A DNA stretch of 64,000 nucleotides from Ananas comosus (lineage: Eukaryota; Streptophyta; Magnoliopsida; Poales; Bromeliaceae): contig NC_033630.1 of NCBI RefSeq assembly GCF_001540865.1, positions 839,147 to 903,146 of the forward strand, given 5' to 3'. How positions within the stretch are numbered: the first letter of the stretch is position 1; each line of letters begins with the position of its first letter. The notes below the pieces were generated by a model. That model was not told the DNA's origin, ran no database searches, and saw only the letters and a list, made by a program, of their open reading frames with translations. This document shows positions 10,472 to 21,387 of the stretch, piece after piece. The position numbers were made by a program, and so were the translations under genes.

Positions 10472-12690
10472 AGTATGGCTTTCGAGGTATGTTGAATCAT
10501 GGATGCCTTAGCTTTCCTAAAGCTCTTCGTATTGGGCCTATGATTGAGATGAATCGAAGTTGAGAACCAAACTTGAACTTGTCCCATAAATTTAGGCACT
10601 TACTATAGTTGGTCACGTTTATCTTAAAGTGAGATTGTAAATTTTGTGAAAATGCTTGAGCAAGTTGCGCAACTCACAATCGTCTTTTTTACTAGAATTC
10701 GACAAAGCAAAGATTCCGACCAACTTGAATTCAACACAAGATTGGGACTTGAATATAAGAACTTATATCAGCTGCCACTATTACACAAACAAGATAGAAA
10801 GCTGGTTTTTGGTAGATAATGTCCAACTGATTGAAGGATAATGGGTATCAGTTAGCCATAAAAGGATCAGTATACTAGGTAATAAACTTGACTCAAGCCT
10901 CAAGCAATTTTGATTTATTCCGCTGAGTAACTAAAAGCTGCAACTAGTTGGGATTTATATGGTGTCAATTCGGTTTTGTTGGTATCATGTCTATTGATCT
11001 ATAGATGCCTCCTTAGTCCATGGCTCCATTGTGGAAGTAGTACCTGTATGGTGGAAGCAACAATAAATGTCACACCCTGTACCCACTTCAGAAGATAGTA
11101 GGAAATTATACACATATGAGGACAAGTATATTAGTATTAGTAATCTGGTCTTGTGTTTTGGTCTACATGGTTAATGAGCAGGCCATCTAAGCTGCTAATA
11201 CTAGTAGCTTTTCAGGCTTTACAAAAATTCTTCCTTCGGTTCGGCTGCAATTCTATTTCTTCATCCATACCATGTATTAGCTTTCTGTCATGCAAGTATT
11301 CTAGTTTAGCTTTCAATTGGTCTTTCTTATATTGTCAATACTACACGATCACTCAATTCTCTGATTTGGAGGAATGATGTTCAGTAATGATCTAACAGAA
11401 AAGATTAACTTTGGAAGCATAGCGCACATGTATCATTATTTCAAAATGTTACTTTTGATAGTAATGAGTATTCTCAACCTACGAGGTTATTAACTGTTTT
11501 TTAACCTAACTTTCCTTGTCGAATAGTATGAAGGAACAAAATATTTTGGTATTGGCAACTTAACGGAAGAGTCAAAGTTCTTTACAGGCAATGTTGGCAT
11601 AGTTCAAGCAATGTATATATATCATGAATGGCAATCAAATATTTGAGATACAAAAACTGAGTTGGGGCTCTTGCGGAGGGCATGGGAATTGGCCGTTACT
11701 TCTTTGGTTTGATATCTTCATTTCTCTTCTGTCGTCTAAGTTGATCATTGATGGTGCTTTGTATTTTTCGTGAATACGAGTTTCTGTATGTATATATATC
11801 TAATACGCCTCTTTATGTATTAAACCACATCACTTTGGGTATGAGAGAGCATCAACTTTGTTCCATTATGTCTATATATGAGCATTACTTTTGTGCCCAC
11901 TCATGCATTAGTTGATTTATTTTCTTTTTGTGTAATAATAACAAGAAGTTGTTCTTTTTCTTTCTTTCTTTTGTTTTGTGCGTGCATAACGAAAATGTTC
12001 TGAGGCAATACATTAATGTGAAGTTGACTTGTGCAAACATAGAAACACTGTCAAATAGATGGAAGACAAGTTCTTTTTCTGTCTTATTAAAATCTTTTTT
12101 TTTTTTCGTCCTGCAAGTCTACAAAAGTGCTTACAAAAAATTAATGTTGCCCTCATCGATAATCTTCTGTAATGCCTTATCCAAGTTCATCCAACAATAC
12201 CAACAATAGCCTTCAGCAATGCATCTAACCATCTTCACCAATTTTCGTTTTTTGGCCTGCAATATACCATATAATCATGTATTTTGTTCTTCTGCACATA
12301 ACACCAACTCAGCATAGCAGACGCTTCATTTCTTGAGAATAATCTGGTACTGGTGAAATTACAAAATGAATGAAGGTATCGTTTTTACTAGCACAGAGGT
12401 AACGGGAAAAGTTTTTACAGCAACAAGATACAGCTGACGAAATTTCCTCTCTCACATGAATTAACACGTGGTTTTTCTCAAAAAAAAAAAGGAAAAAGAA
12501 AACATCTTTCACAAACTCAGATGTAGGAGGGAGCTAACTGCAAAAGAATCATTTGTTATCTATCCATTTCAGTGTTTCAACAATCAATTGTACAATGTTC
12601 TACCACAGGTGAGTGCTTATCCGCATCGGTAAATCACTTTGACTGGCATGTTCTTTCCATATCGGAAGACTATCTGTTTGCATGGCAAAG
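10472..12690. other. Intergenic and 3' flanking DNA, no gene recognised
   Basis: About 2.2 kb. The left part should include the 3' UTR of the small membrane-protein gene and the right end the 3' UTR of the LIP1 gene, which converge. Short ORFs at 10656, 11153, 11928 and 12572 have no recognisable motif and no supported splice pattern. No clear transposon termini were found. Confidence 0.5.
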
Positions 12691-15406
12691 TCAAACATTG
12701 ATATCAGCTCGACTCGATTTGATGCTGCCAATTTCAGGCAGGCTGGATGCTGAATATCTTTGAAAGCTGTAGTTCTCCGATGCGGACATGGGCTGCTGTG
12801 GATTGAGTGTTGGAGGTGGTGTGAGGTTTCGCTGGGCCGGAAGAGGGGCCAGTGTATTGTACTTGTAATTGCCGCTGCTAAAACTGCAAGAGAGAATTGA
12901 AATTTAAGTCACTGTTTACAAACCAGAAGATCATGCATTTATTTGCAGTCTGAGACATCAGAGAACAAGTAACAACTCACAAAAAGTTAACCGAACAAGA
13001 TAAGTAATGTATTCCAAATTTACTAAAGAAAACCTGCATGCATTTTCAATTAAAGAGCAGCTAGAACACAGAAAAAGGTGCATCTCATTTATGTGATATG
13101 ATGTGTAAATGCAGTTCAACTTTTACCTTCAGCTATTTATACAACCAAGGCAAATCTTTTAGCCTTTACTCTTCCGAAATTATATATTCCCGAATACTAT
13201 ATTCTTTTGTCAAATAATTGCAAAACACAAATCTTAATGGTATGCCTGCAAAACACAAATCTTAATGGTATGCCTATATCTCAGAAGGTACAAACCTCAG
13301 CCGCTTGTGAAAGTGATCATCATCACTTAAATTCTCGCCTAAATGGGTGGAGGTCTGCACCGGAGAGGCAGACCAGGCATTTGAGGCAGGAAGCTCATCA
13401 GAGAAATATCTTCTCCTGATTAACTGAAAAGGATGCATTTGAGTTACATATATAAGCATAAAACTTAGACAACAAAACAAGGCATTTGAGTTACATATGT
13501 AAGCATAAAACTTAGACCCAAAAAAAAAAAAAGCTTTGATATATACAGACCATCCGAAAAAACTTGATCACAGCTTCTTTGTCATATCTTGCCTCTTTGG
13601 CAGCCTGTAAATGACAAAGAGAATTACTTGCAATCATGCACAAACATAGATAACTAGGCATAAAGAAAATAGAGATCAAGTGCAATGACAATAAGAAGAC
13701 TTGCCATTGACTGTTAAGACAACACATAAACTAAAAATTATCAAATAAATGAATTCAAATCAATATGTGGATAAAAGAAACAGACGCTAAGATCAGTTAC
13801 AATAAGTAGGAAGTTTCAGTTCTTACAGCAAGGAGTCCTGAACTGCCAGGAAAGCTCTCAGTTAGAGGCAATTCTTCACTAGATGGGAGCAAGCCCTGCT
13901 TCTCCACCCACTGCCTAGCGACATCAACAAGATTCCCACTGCTAATCCTAGTTCCTTCCTTCGCAGAAATATCAGCTTTGTTAGCAATAACTAGGTAAGG
14001 AACAGGAAGGCCACCGGGCCCACCAGATCCCAAAGGAGCTGAGAATGTCCCGGTTGCTGAAATCTCCGCCGCCCACTTCTGCAAGTTTGTTTTCGTCCTT
14101 CTTTGTGTCAGATCATGAACAAATATAACACCTAAGGAACAAACATAGATAAGTGAACAGAACATTTAGATCTTAGAAATAATTCACAGTTTGCATTTTG
14201 GGTATGATAAAACCAAAAAGAAGCTTTGATTTAATTAGCTTTAACTATCTTGCTCTAAATTATTTTCTTGATTTTGGGACAATCAATACAGACGAAGAAG
14301 AGTAGATAAAACTTGCCATTGATTTGTGTATAGAAAAGAGATCGGCAGTCCTTGTATCGTTCGTGACCTGAGATATCCCAAAGCTCAACAAAGAAGTTTC
14401 TCTCGGTATCACCTTTTATGCCATTGGAAGAGCTCCCAGCGCTTCCATAAGTAATATGCTGTATAATAAAACGATTTAGATATGTGAGGAATCCTCTGGC
14501 CGGAACCACAATGAAGCCAGGCGGAAAGAAAAGATTAAACACTTACTTTCACTCCTACTGTGCAGCCGATAGTTTGAGCCGGCCGAGCGATTGCAGAACC
14601 CTTCAGAATTAGATTTACCAATGATGTTTTCCCTACCCCTGCAGTACATTGACGATCAAGTTTGGCAACTGATCTACCTTCTAACAGATAAACATTTCAA
14701 TAAAATATCCGTGCTCATCCTGCGACACATCTGCACGCGCATTGAATCATGTTCCTAAACATCTAGGACACCCAAAACTTAAAATGACATAAACAACATA
14801 TGGCAACATCAATAAATTTCCTTGAGGCGAGCTAGAAACAAAACGAAAATGTTAATTCTCCAAACTGAAAGATCAACGATTGATCACTTCCTCCTATATT
14901 GGTTGCACCAAAAGGAATTCATGGATACCGATTTCTTAACTTTTAACACAGGCATTTCGCTGATTATGCAAGGTTGATTAGCAAAATCGTATTGACTTAT
15001 TCGCCATCGGCTTTTACTCTTTTCATAAGAAGAATCAAAAAGCTTGCAAAACATCCCCTTTTCCGCCAACATTACGAGCAACATAAGAACAGGCATGCAA
15101 CAAAACTAGTACCACATAGTTTTTGCACTAGTGCACATTGATATGCACATTAACATAATTCTCACTTCGCTATGCGATGTATTTACAAAAGTTCCTACTA
15201 AATTGGCAAAATTAGAGGAGGAAACAAGTTAAACAGCAAAATTTTCTCACGCAGTGACCATTACCAGATTCAAATCTATGAACAAGTTTAAGAAATGAAG
15301 TAGATGAATCACCTGAATCCCCAACGACGAGGACTCGGACTTGGCCGCAGGGCGGGCCCCCGTTCTGCTCCCTGCTGCTTCCCCTCTCCCTCTCCCTCCA
15401 AAACAT
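12691..15406 (-). CDS. LIP1: Small GTPase LIP1 (LIGHT INSENSITIVE PERIOD 1-like)
   Basis: Seven exons join in frame: 15406-15313, 14638-14547, 14458-14317, 14131-13827, 13604-13551, 13423-13296, 12883-12691 (TGA), giving about 335 aa. The start MFWRERERG matches the LIP1 N-terminus; an in-frame ATG at 15433 would add nine residues. GTPase motifs: P-loop GDSGVGKTSL (exons 1-2), ARPAQTIGCTVGVK as switch I, WDISGHERYKDC as G3/switch II, and NKAD as G4. The insert SAPLGSGGPGGLPVPY and the C-terminal RRRYFSDELP are LIP1 signatures, and there is no prenylation Cys at the C-terminus. In Arabidopsis LIP1 tunes light input to the circadian clock and affects microtubules and salt response. Intron 3 starts with GC rather than GT. 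Confidence 0.93.
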
Positions 15407-16496
15407 CGCCTCTACCGCGCCCAGATCCCTCAATCGCAGCTAAATACCCCTCTAATCCCCCCGAAAATCCCCAAATCTCACCAAAATTAGGGCATCACTT
15501 ACGAAGCGAAGCTCATCCGCGCGCGAGAGAGAAAGAGAGAGGGGGGGAGAGATGAAGAAACCCTAATCCGGTGAATCGGATCGAAGGGGAAATGGAGTAA
15601 TCGATTCGATCGAGCTACACGAACGAAAAATTTGGTCCCAAATTTGAGGATTTGTGGAAACTGAAGGTGATCGAAGAGCGAGATCTGACGAGAAATTTCG
15701 TACTTTTGGGCTCACCAGTGAAAGAGCACCGCGGAACAGACGAACTTTGTTACCTGCACCTGGTGTATATGTGTAGTTATACACCGTACCCTTGGGAAAC
15801 GTGCGAACTTATATGAACTATTTGATCACATTGAGTTTGCTAACCAACTTTCTATATAAAGTTTAATTTTACTGTGGAACCTTTTAATTTATTTAATTTA
15901 AATTAATCGATATATTTTGATTGCAAAATTTAAATTCGTTGTTTATTTTTACAGACTTAGTTGGTATATTTTATGTAATTTTTGTAACTAAAAATTTACG
16001 AAAATAATTAGCTTTTAAAGGGCGGATAATTGACTCAAAATAATTTATAGTTCAAATATATTATATACTTTTTTATTTTTTGAAGAAAGATTGTAAATTA
16101 TCTAATTTATTTTTTAATAAAAATAAACTTAATTAAAAATATAAAATAATTATATTTCGAATTTAGAACCTTAAATATATTGATCATCAAATCCTTAGTT
16201 AGAAATACAAATATATAATTGATTGTATTCATTCACTATAGAATTTTTTTTCCCCCTTCAAAAAAAGTAATATAGATTTTTAAAATTATTTAATATTTTC
16301 GTAATAGCTTTTAGGAGTTTATAATTTTTTTGTACATAGTTCTTTTAAAAATGGCGCAGGTCACATTTATAGAAATAGACTACAATTGTGAGCTATTAAT
16401 CACCAAAAATGTAATGAAATGGACTCCTCATCTTTCAATTTTTTTTTTAATCAGTACCTCTTTAATTTCTAAATCTTTGATTAAATTCTCTATTGT
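15407..16496. other. 5' region of LIP1 and AT-rich intergenic DNA
   Basis: 15407-15790 is GC-rich with a GAGAGAGAGGGGGG tract and an AAACCCTAA box near 15558, fitting a LIP1 5' UTR and promoter. From 15800 to 16496 the DNA is strongly AT-rich with no ORF or element ends that I can define. Confidence 0.5.
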
Positions 16497-17610
16497 TTTT
16501 TTTTTTTTTTTAGAGAATAGGATAGCAATGCTACCGTGGCTGATCAAACGACGATGCCCGGCTCGCCGTTCGAATCTCGATCGGCTGCGATTATCGCTCC
16601 CGAGTGCTCGCTGCGAAATTAGATGAGCCGAGCTTGAACAAAAAAAAAGTTCGAAATTCATTTCAATCCGAGCTTGAGTATTACTCGCTCGCTCAAATTA
16701 GGCTCGAAAAGCTCGAATATATATATATATATATATATATAAATATAATATAGGCTAAGTGAGTAACCTAAGTTTAGTTACAATTGAGCCAATATTGCTT
16801 GGTCATAAAAACAATCTAAATATGCCAATAAAAAATAAAATTTTACTAAATTTACACTCTCTCTCCTCTTTTTTTTTTAACAAAGCCTTAAATTCCTATC
16901 TCTCTTTTCTCTCTCTCTCTCTCTCCTCAGCGCAACCTGAAGCGCCCCAAGTTACAGTAAAGCACAGTGCCCGCATGTTGCCCATACCTTGCCATTAAAT
17001 TTGTGCTTAAAAATATACAGGAATATTTTTCAGATAGAAATTTTATTTATATAAAATTTGATTTTAGTTATATATAAATGATAGTTTAATCTAATATTTG
17101 TCTATATAATTTATTTCATTTTTTGACGCATAGGTGAAAAAAGAATAATATAAAAATGAAGACGGAAGGAAAGACAGTGAAGTCTGAAAAGATTAGATAT
17201 TCAACTCGTAAATTATTTTCTTTATATTATAATACCGTATTTCATATAATTAGTTTATCTTGAACTATTAGATATATTTTTTGTATCAAATTAAAAATAA
17301 TGTTCTATACAAATTAAACTATAATCGTACAATGTGAGAATTTCATAGCGGCTCGCTTAGGGCTCGAGCTCGCTCGACTCAAAATTAGCGTCGCTCGACT
17401 TCGCTTCCGAATTTATTTCAAGCCGAGCTTGAGCTTAAATTTAGGCTCGAAATTAATTTCAAGCCGAATTTGAGCTGAGGCAAGCTCGCTCGAGCTCGGC
17501 TCGTTTCCACCCCTAATGCTACCCGCTACGTTTATTTTTTAAAAAAATAAACTTAGCTGGAAATGTGAATTAATTATAATTCGAATTTGGAAATCTTGCT
17601 TCAGAAACGG
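16497..17610 (-). mobile_element. tRNA-derived SINE split by a hAT-like insertion
   Basis: The two flanks of the element at 16536-17515 read together as one minus-strand SINE of the local family: poly(T), TAGAGAATAGGATAGCAATGCTACC, then CGCTACGTTTATTTT, a relic of AGCTGGAAATGTGAA and ATTCGAATTTGG (reverse of the B-box region). The 8 bases ATGCTACC are duplicated at 16528-16535 and 17516-17523. The right limit is approximate. Confidence 0.65.
16536..17515 (-). mobile_element. Non-autonomous hAT-like element (980 bp)
   Basis: The right end closes GGCTCGTTTCCACCCCTA, the inverse of the TAGGGGTGGAAACGAGC end seen at 35652. The left end (GTGGCTGATCAAACG then CCGGCTCGCCGTTCGA) matches the inverted right end of the 35652 copy. 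An 8-bp duplication ATGCTACC flanks it. Subterminal regions are rich in GCTCG/CGAGC words. A (TA)n tract near 16720 sits at the same place as in the other copy. No transposase ORF is present. Orientation is given relative to the 35652 copy. Confidence 0.75.
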
Positions 17611-18050
17611 ATTGTTATAATTAATTAAATTAAAAATCTTGTTATAATTTTATGGCTGGATATAAAAAGTAAAAAATTTAAAAATTTCAATCGAAAAATT
17701 ATAGTTAAGAGTGCTGCTCCAGCATTTTAACTTGTTGTTGATAGGCTGTTCCCAAACAATTTGTTCTGATTTAAGCACACTAAAATAGCAAAAACAGCTA
17801 ACGAACCCAACTATTATGCTCCCCTCGAAACCTTCTCCACCCTACAAATTAACTACCTCTGGTGTGTTCTCCTTCGTAGATAGATTGTTTGTACAGTACA
17901 AACATTAAACAGAAAACTACCATCAGCAACAAATTAACACAACTCTCTCTCTCTCTCCTCACCGCACATTAAAGCAACAAACATACATTCCATTGTAGAA
18001 GTTCGCCACTTGATGTGCAATTTTGAACAAGGGGAAGGAGAACAGGGCGC
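17611..18050. other. Upstream region of the CHX gene
   Basis: AT-rich DNA that turns into a (CT)n tract near 17944-17958 before the first ATG. No TATA box stands out. Confidence 0.45.
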
Positions 18051-20803
18051 TTGGAGGAGATCACATTAAGTGCGAAGATGGATACTGCACTGCTCGCCAA
18101 TGCGACCATCGCGCAGGAGCAGAGATGTGGCCTGCAGCGCTCCTCCGTCTCGTCGTCGTATGCGCTTTTCCTAATGCACATCGGCTCGATCTTCCTCGCG
18201 TGCAAACTCCTCCATATGGTTCTCCGGCGCCTGTACCAGCCGCGTATCGTCTCCGACTTGATTGTGCGTAAATAAAAAGCATCTTTGAACCGTTTGAATC
18301 GTGACAATTTCGTCTCTAAAGTTTTAGTTTTAAGTGTCGCCATTTCGACCGCCGCAGGTGGCGCTTATGATCGGGAAGGTGCCTTCCCTCCGGTTGACCT
18401 TCGGCTTGCCGGTGTCTATTTTTGTCAATCATTGGGATCAGTACTACTTCGCCGCCTACATGTTCGCGCTGGGACTAGAGATGGATCCTTTCACCGTCTT
18501 CCTGTCGCCCACCACCGACATCATCATCAGCTACGGCGGCCTGGTCTCGACGGCGGCCATGATCGGCTTGCTCTACCTGATCCTCCTGCACTTGGACCTC
18601 GGCATTAAGTCCAAGTTGCCGGCGATTCCGCTCGCCTTCATCGGCGCCTTCGCCAGCACCAGCTCCCCCGTGCTCACCCGCGTCATCACCGAGCTCAAGA
18701 TCTCCAAGACTGCGGTCGGCCGCCTCGCCGTCGACGCCGGCCTGCACGCGGACATGGTGGCCACGTTCCTCACGTCCATCGGGATAATGCTGTACGGCCA
18801 CCGCAGCAAGCAGATCGTATGGAGGCTGATCGGCCTCATCAGCCTGATGGGCGTGATCGCGGTAACGGTGAGGCCGGTACTGATCTGGATCAACAAGCGC
18901 AACCCCGAAGGGAGGCGAATGAGGGGCGCCGACATGGCGGGAGTGGCGGCGATGGCGTGCGCGCTGTGCGTGGTGGCGGTGAGGCTGCACGGCGACGTCA
19001 ACATGGCGGTGTTTCTGGTGGGACTGGCGTTGCCGAGAGAAGGGAGGGTGTCGCGGCTGCTGATCAACAACATCAACTACGTGCTCAGCACTGCGGTGCT
19101 GCCCCTCTACCTCTGCTACGTCTGCATCGCCTTGAGATTTCACGCCCCGGAAGCCGGCGACAATTCGAACAGCGATTACATAATGGATAGTCCGATATCG
19201 TGGGAGAAGCTGGTAGTGGTGAGCATACTCGGAGCACTCGGGAAGGTCTTGGGGACGTTCGTCGCAGGGCGCTTCAGAGGCCTCAACTGGCTCGAGTCGC
19301 TGGCGCTCGGCGTGCTCCTAAATATGAAGGGATACTACCACATATACTGTGCATTTCAGGCCGTGGTGAGTTCATTTATCGATCACTGTTGCTGCTTTTT
19401 AACCTTCAACCGTTGGGAAAGTTAAAAGGGGATGCTCTCTTTTTTTTTTTTTTGGTTTGGTTTGGTTTGGTTTGGTTTTCCTTAGAGTGGAAGGATGATC
19501 AGCGATGGATTGTTCGTGGCGCTGTTCTACGTGGTGTTTGAGACGGTGACGTTGACGCCGGCCGCCGGTTTCGCCATTGCAACCTGGGCTAGGCGGGGGG
19601 TGGAGCGGCGGATGATGATGGGGCTTCAGTTCGTCAGTCCGACGAGTGAGTTGCGGATAGTTATGGGGCTCCACGGGGTGGAAAACATCCCGATGGCCGT
19701 GAAGTTTATAGAGGCCATGAGGCCGGAGATGGGACCGGAAGATTTGGTGGTCTACGCAGTCGACATGGTTGAGATGACCGAGCGAGCAGCAGCAACCTTG
19801 GTGAAAGGGGAGGGGCCGGATGCGGTAACTGTCGGGGACGAGGCCATCGCGGCAATGCGGAAGGAGATTGGCGAGGCTCTCATCGCGTACCAACAGGAGA
19901 ACGGGGACGGCCTGAAGATCCGGCGCCTGCTTGCCGTCTCCTCCTTCTCCGACATGCACAAAGATATCTGCAGCTGCGCTACGGATGTCGGGGCAGTGGT
20001 CATTGTGCTGCCGTTCCACAAGAAGCAGAAGATGGATGGCTCGATGGATAACGGGCACTCAGGATTCAGACAGGTTAACCAAAAGGTAATATCGCATTCC
20101 TCACTCAGCGCCTGGAGAATTCAAATCCCCACATGAGTGAACTCATTTGCGACCTTAAATTCTCTTCTCTCGGCAGGTTCTTCAACATGCGCCGTGCTCG
20201 GTGGGCATCCTGGTGAATCGGGAACTAGGACGAGTAAATAGATTCTCAGTATCAGAAGCAACACAAAATGTGGCAGTTATCTTCATCGGTGGAGCTGACG
20301 ACCGTGAGGCGCTAACTCTAGGTGCGCGTATGTCCCAGCACCCTGGCATACGCCTCACCGTCATCCGCTTCCTCCCTGATGACGCAGCACATGCCCGTGC
20401 ATCTGCTCGAACGAAGCGCGGGCACAGCATTTTGGCCACTGCTTCAGAAGAGGAGCTTCAGATGCAAGCAGACGACCAATACTTTGCAGAGTTCTACCAA
20501 CAATATGTGGCGAATAAGAAGGTGGGCTACATGGAAAAGCATGTCACCGACGGCGCAGAGCTGGTGTTAGCCCTCAGGCCGCTGGAGGGGCAATACCAAC
20601 TCTTTGTGGTTGGGCGGGGAGGAGACCGTTCCTCGCTGATCACGAATGGACTGATTGAGTGGGCGGAATGCCCCGAGATCGGGCCCGTCGGTGACGTCAT
20701 TGCCTCGACGGAGTTTTCAAAAACAGCATCTGTTCTCATCATTCAGCAACACGATATTAGGAAGCGTTTTAAGGTCATAGATGACGAGTTCATGCCCTTA
20801 TGA
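18051..20803 (+). CDS. Cation/H+ antiporter, CHX family (diverged)
   Basis: Four exons, 18051-18263, 18358-19365, 19486-20085 and 20177-20803 (TGA), all phase 0, give about 815 aa, the usual CHX length. An alternative start at 18078 (MDTALLANAT) is equally possible. The N-terminal half has about 10-12 membrane segments of the CPA2 fold; recognisable CHX landmarks are LYQPRIVSDLI, SSPVLTRVITELKISKT, VRPVLIWI, LPREG, and MKGYYHI where relatives have MNTRGL. The long hydrophilic tail has the CHX regulatory region (MGLHGVENIPMAVKFIE, HAPCSVGILVNRELG, FIGGADDREAL, LFVVGRGGDRSS). It should exchange K+ or Na+ for H+ at plasma or endomembranes. Odd: the ion-binding Asn-Asp pair is Ala-Asp (GLHADM) and the usual ILGG..LGPS loop is replaced by LIVALMIGKVPSL, so transport may be altered. 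Subclade not assigned. Confidence 0.88.
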
Positions 20804-21387
20804 AGTAGACCAATGAGGTTAAACTAATCTCATATGGATTGGTATTTGGGGGTGGGAATCAAATGTTAAACCCCAAGTACCTTCCTCTCAAAAAAAAAAT
20901 TTGTTAAACCCCAAGACCTTTTTTCTGACTGTAAATTAGCCCCTTAGATTTATCCAGTAATAAGAAAAATATATCATCAACTCAGATCAATTTTCGTTTG
21001 TTCTTTTTGAGGAATACTACATTCACTCTCGACTTTCCTTTCCCATCTTTTATTCACACGATTTTACCATCGACGGACTCGAATGCTAAAATGATGCATA
21101 AAGTTAATAACTCGAGTTTCATTTTATTGCTGACATGATCAGAAATTTTCTAGATATCATTGGCATTTAAGTTCTGATGGAATCATACGATTTCTCGCTG
21201 CACAGCAAAGAGAAAGATGAACAGCTTTTGAGCTGGATACTTCCGTCTTTGAATGAAGCGATAGCATGCTACATCCCTCTAAAAAAAAAAAAAACTATTT
21301 ATTTGATGATCATAATTTAGTAAGTACATTTTTAAGCAGCGAAGGATACAGATCATCCTGCTGGATAGACTGCTGGGAGTTCATTGC
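20804..21387. other. 3' flanks of two convergent genes
   Basis: 584 bp between the CHX stop and the DUF1338 stop. No ORF. TTAAACCCCAAG is repeated near 20865 and 20904 around an A-run. Confidence 0.5.

Noticed and set aside
9865..10563. Several long frames on both strands (up to 203 codons)
   Set aside because: They overlap the two-exon small membrane protein gene and are Arg/Pro/Gly-rich shadows of GC-rich coding DNA.
18475..19143. Open frame of 222 codons on the minus strand
   Set aside because: It lies inside CHX exon 2. Its His/Asp/Gln/Arg-rich low complexity is an effect of high GC in the antisense frame.
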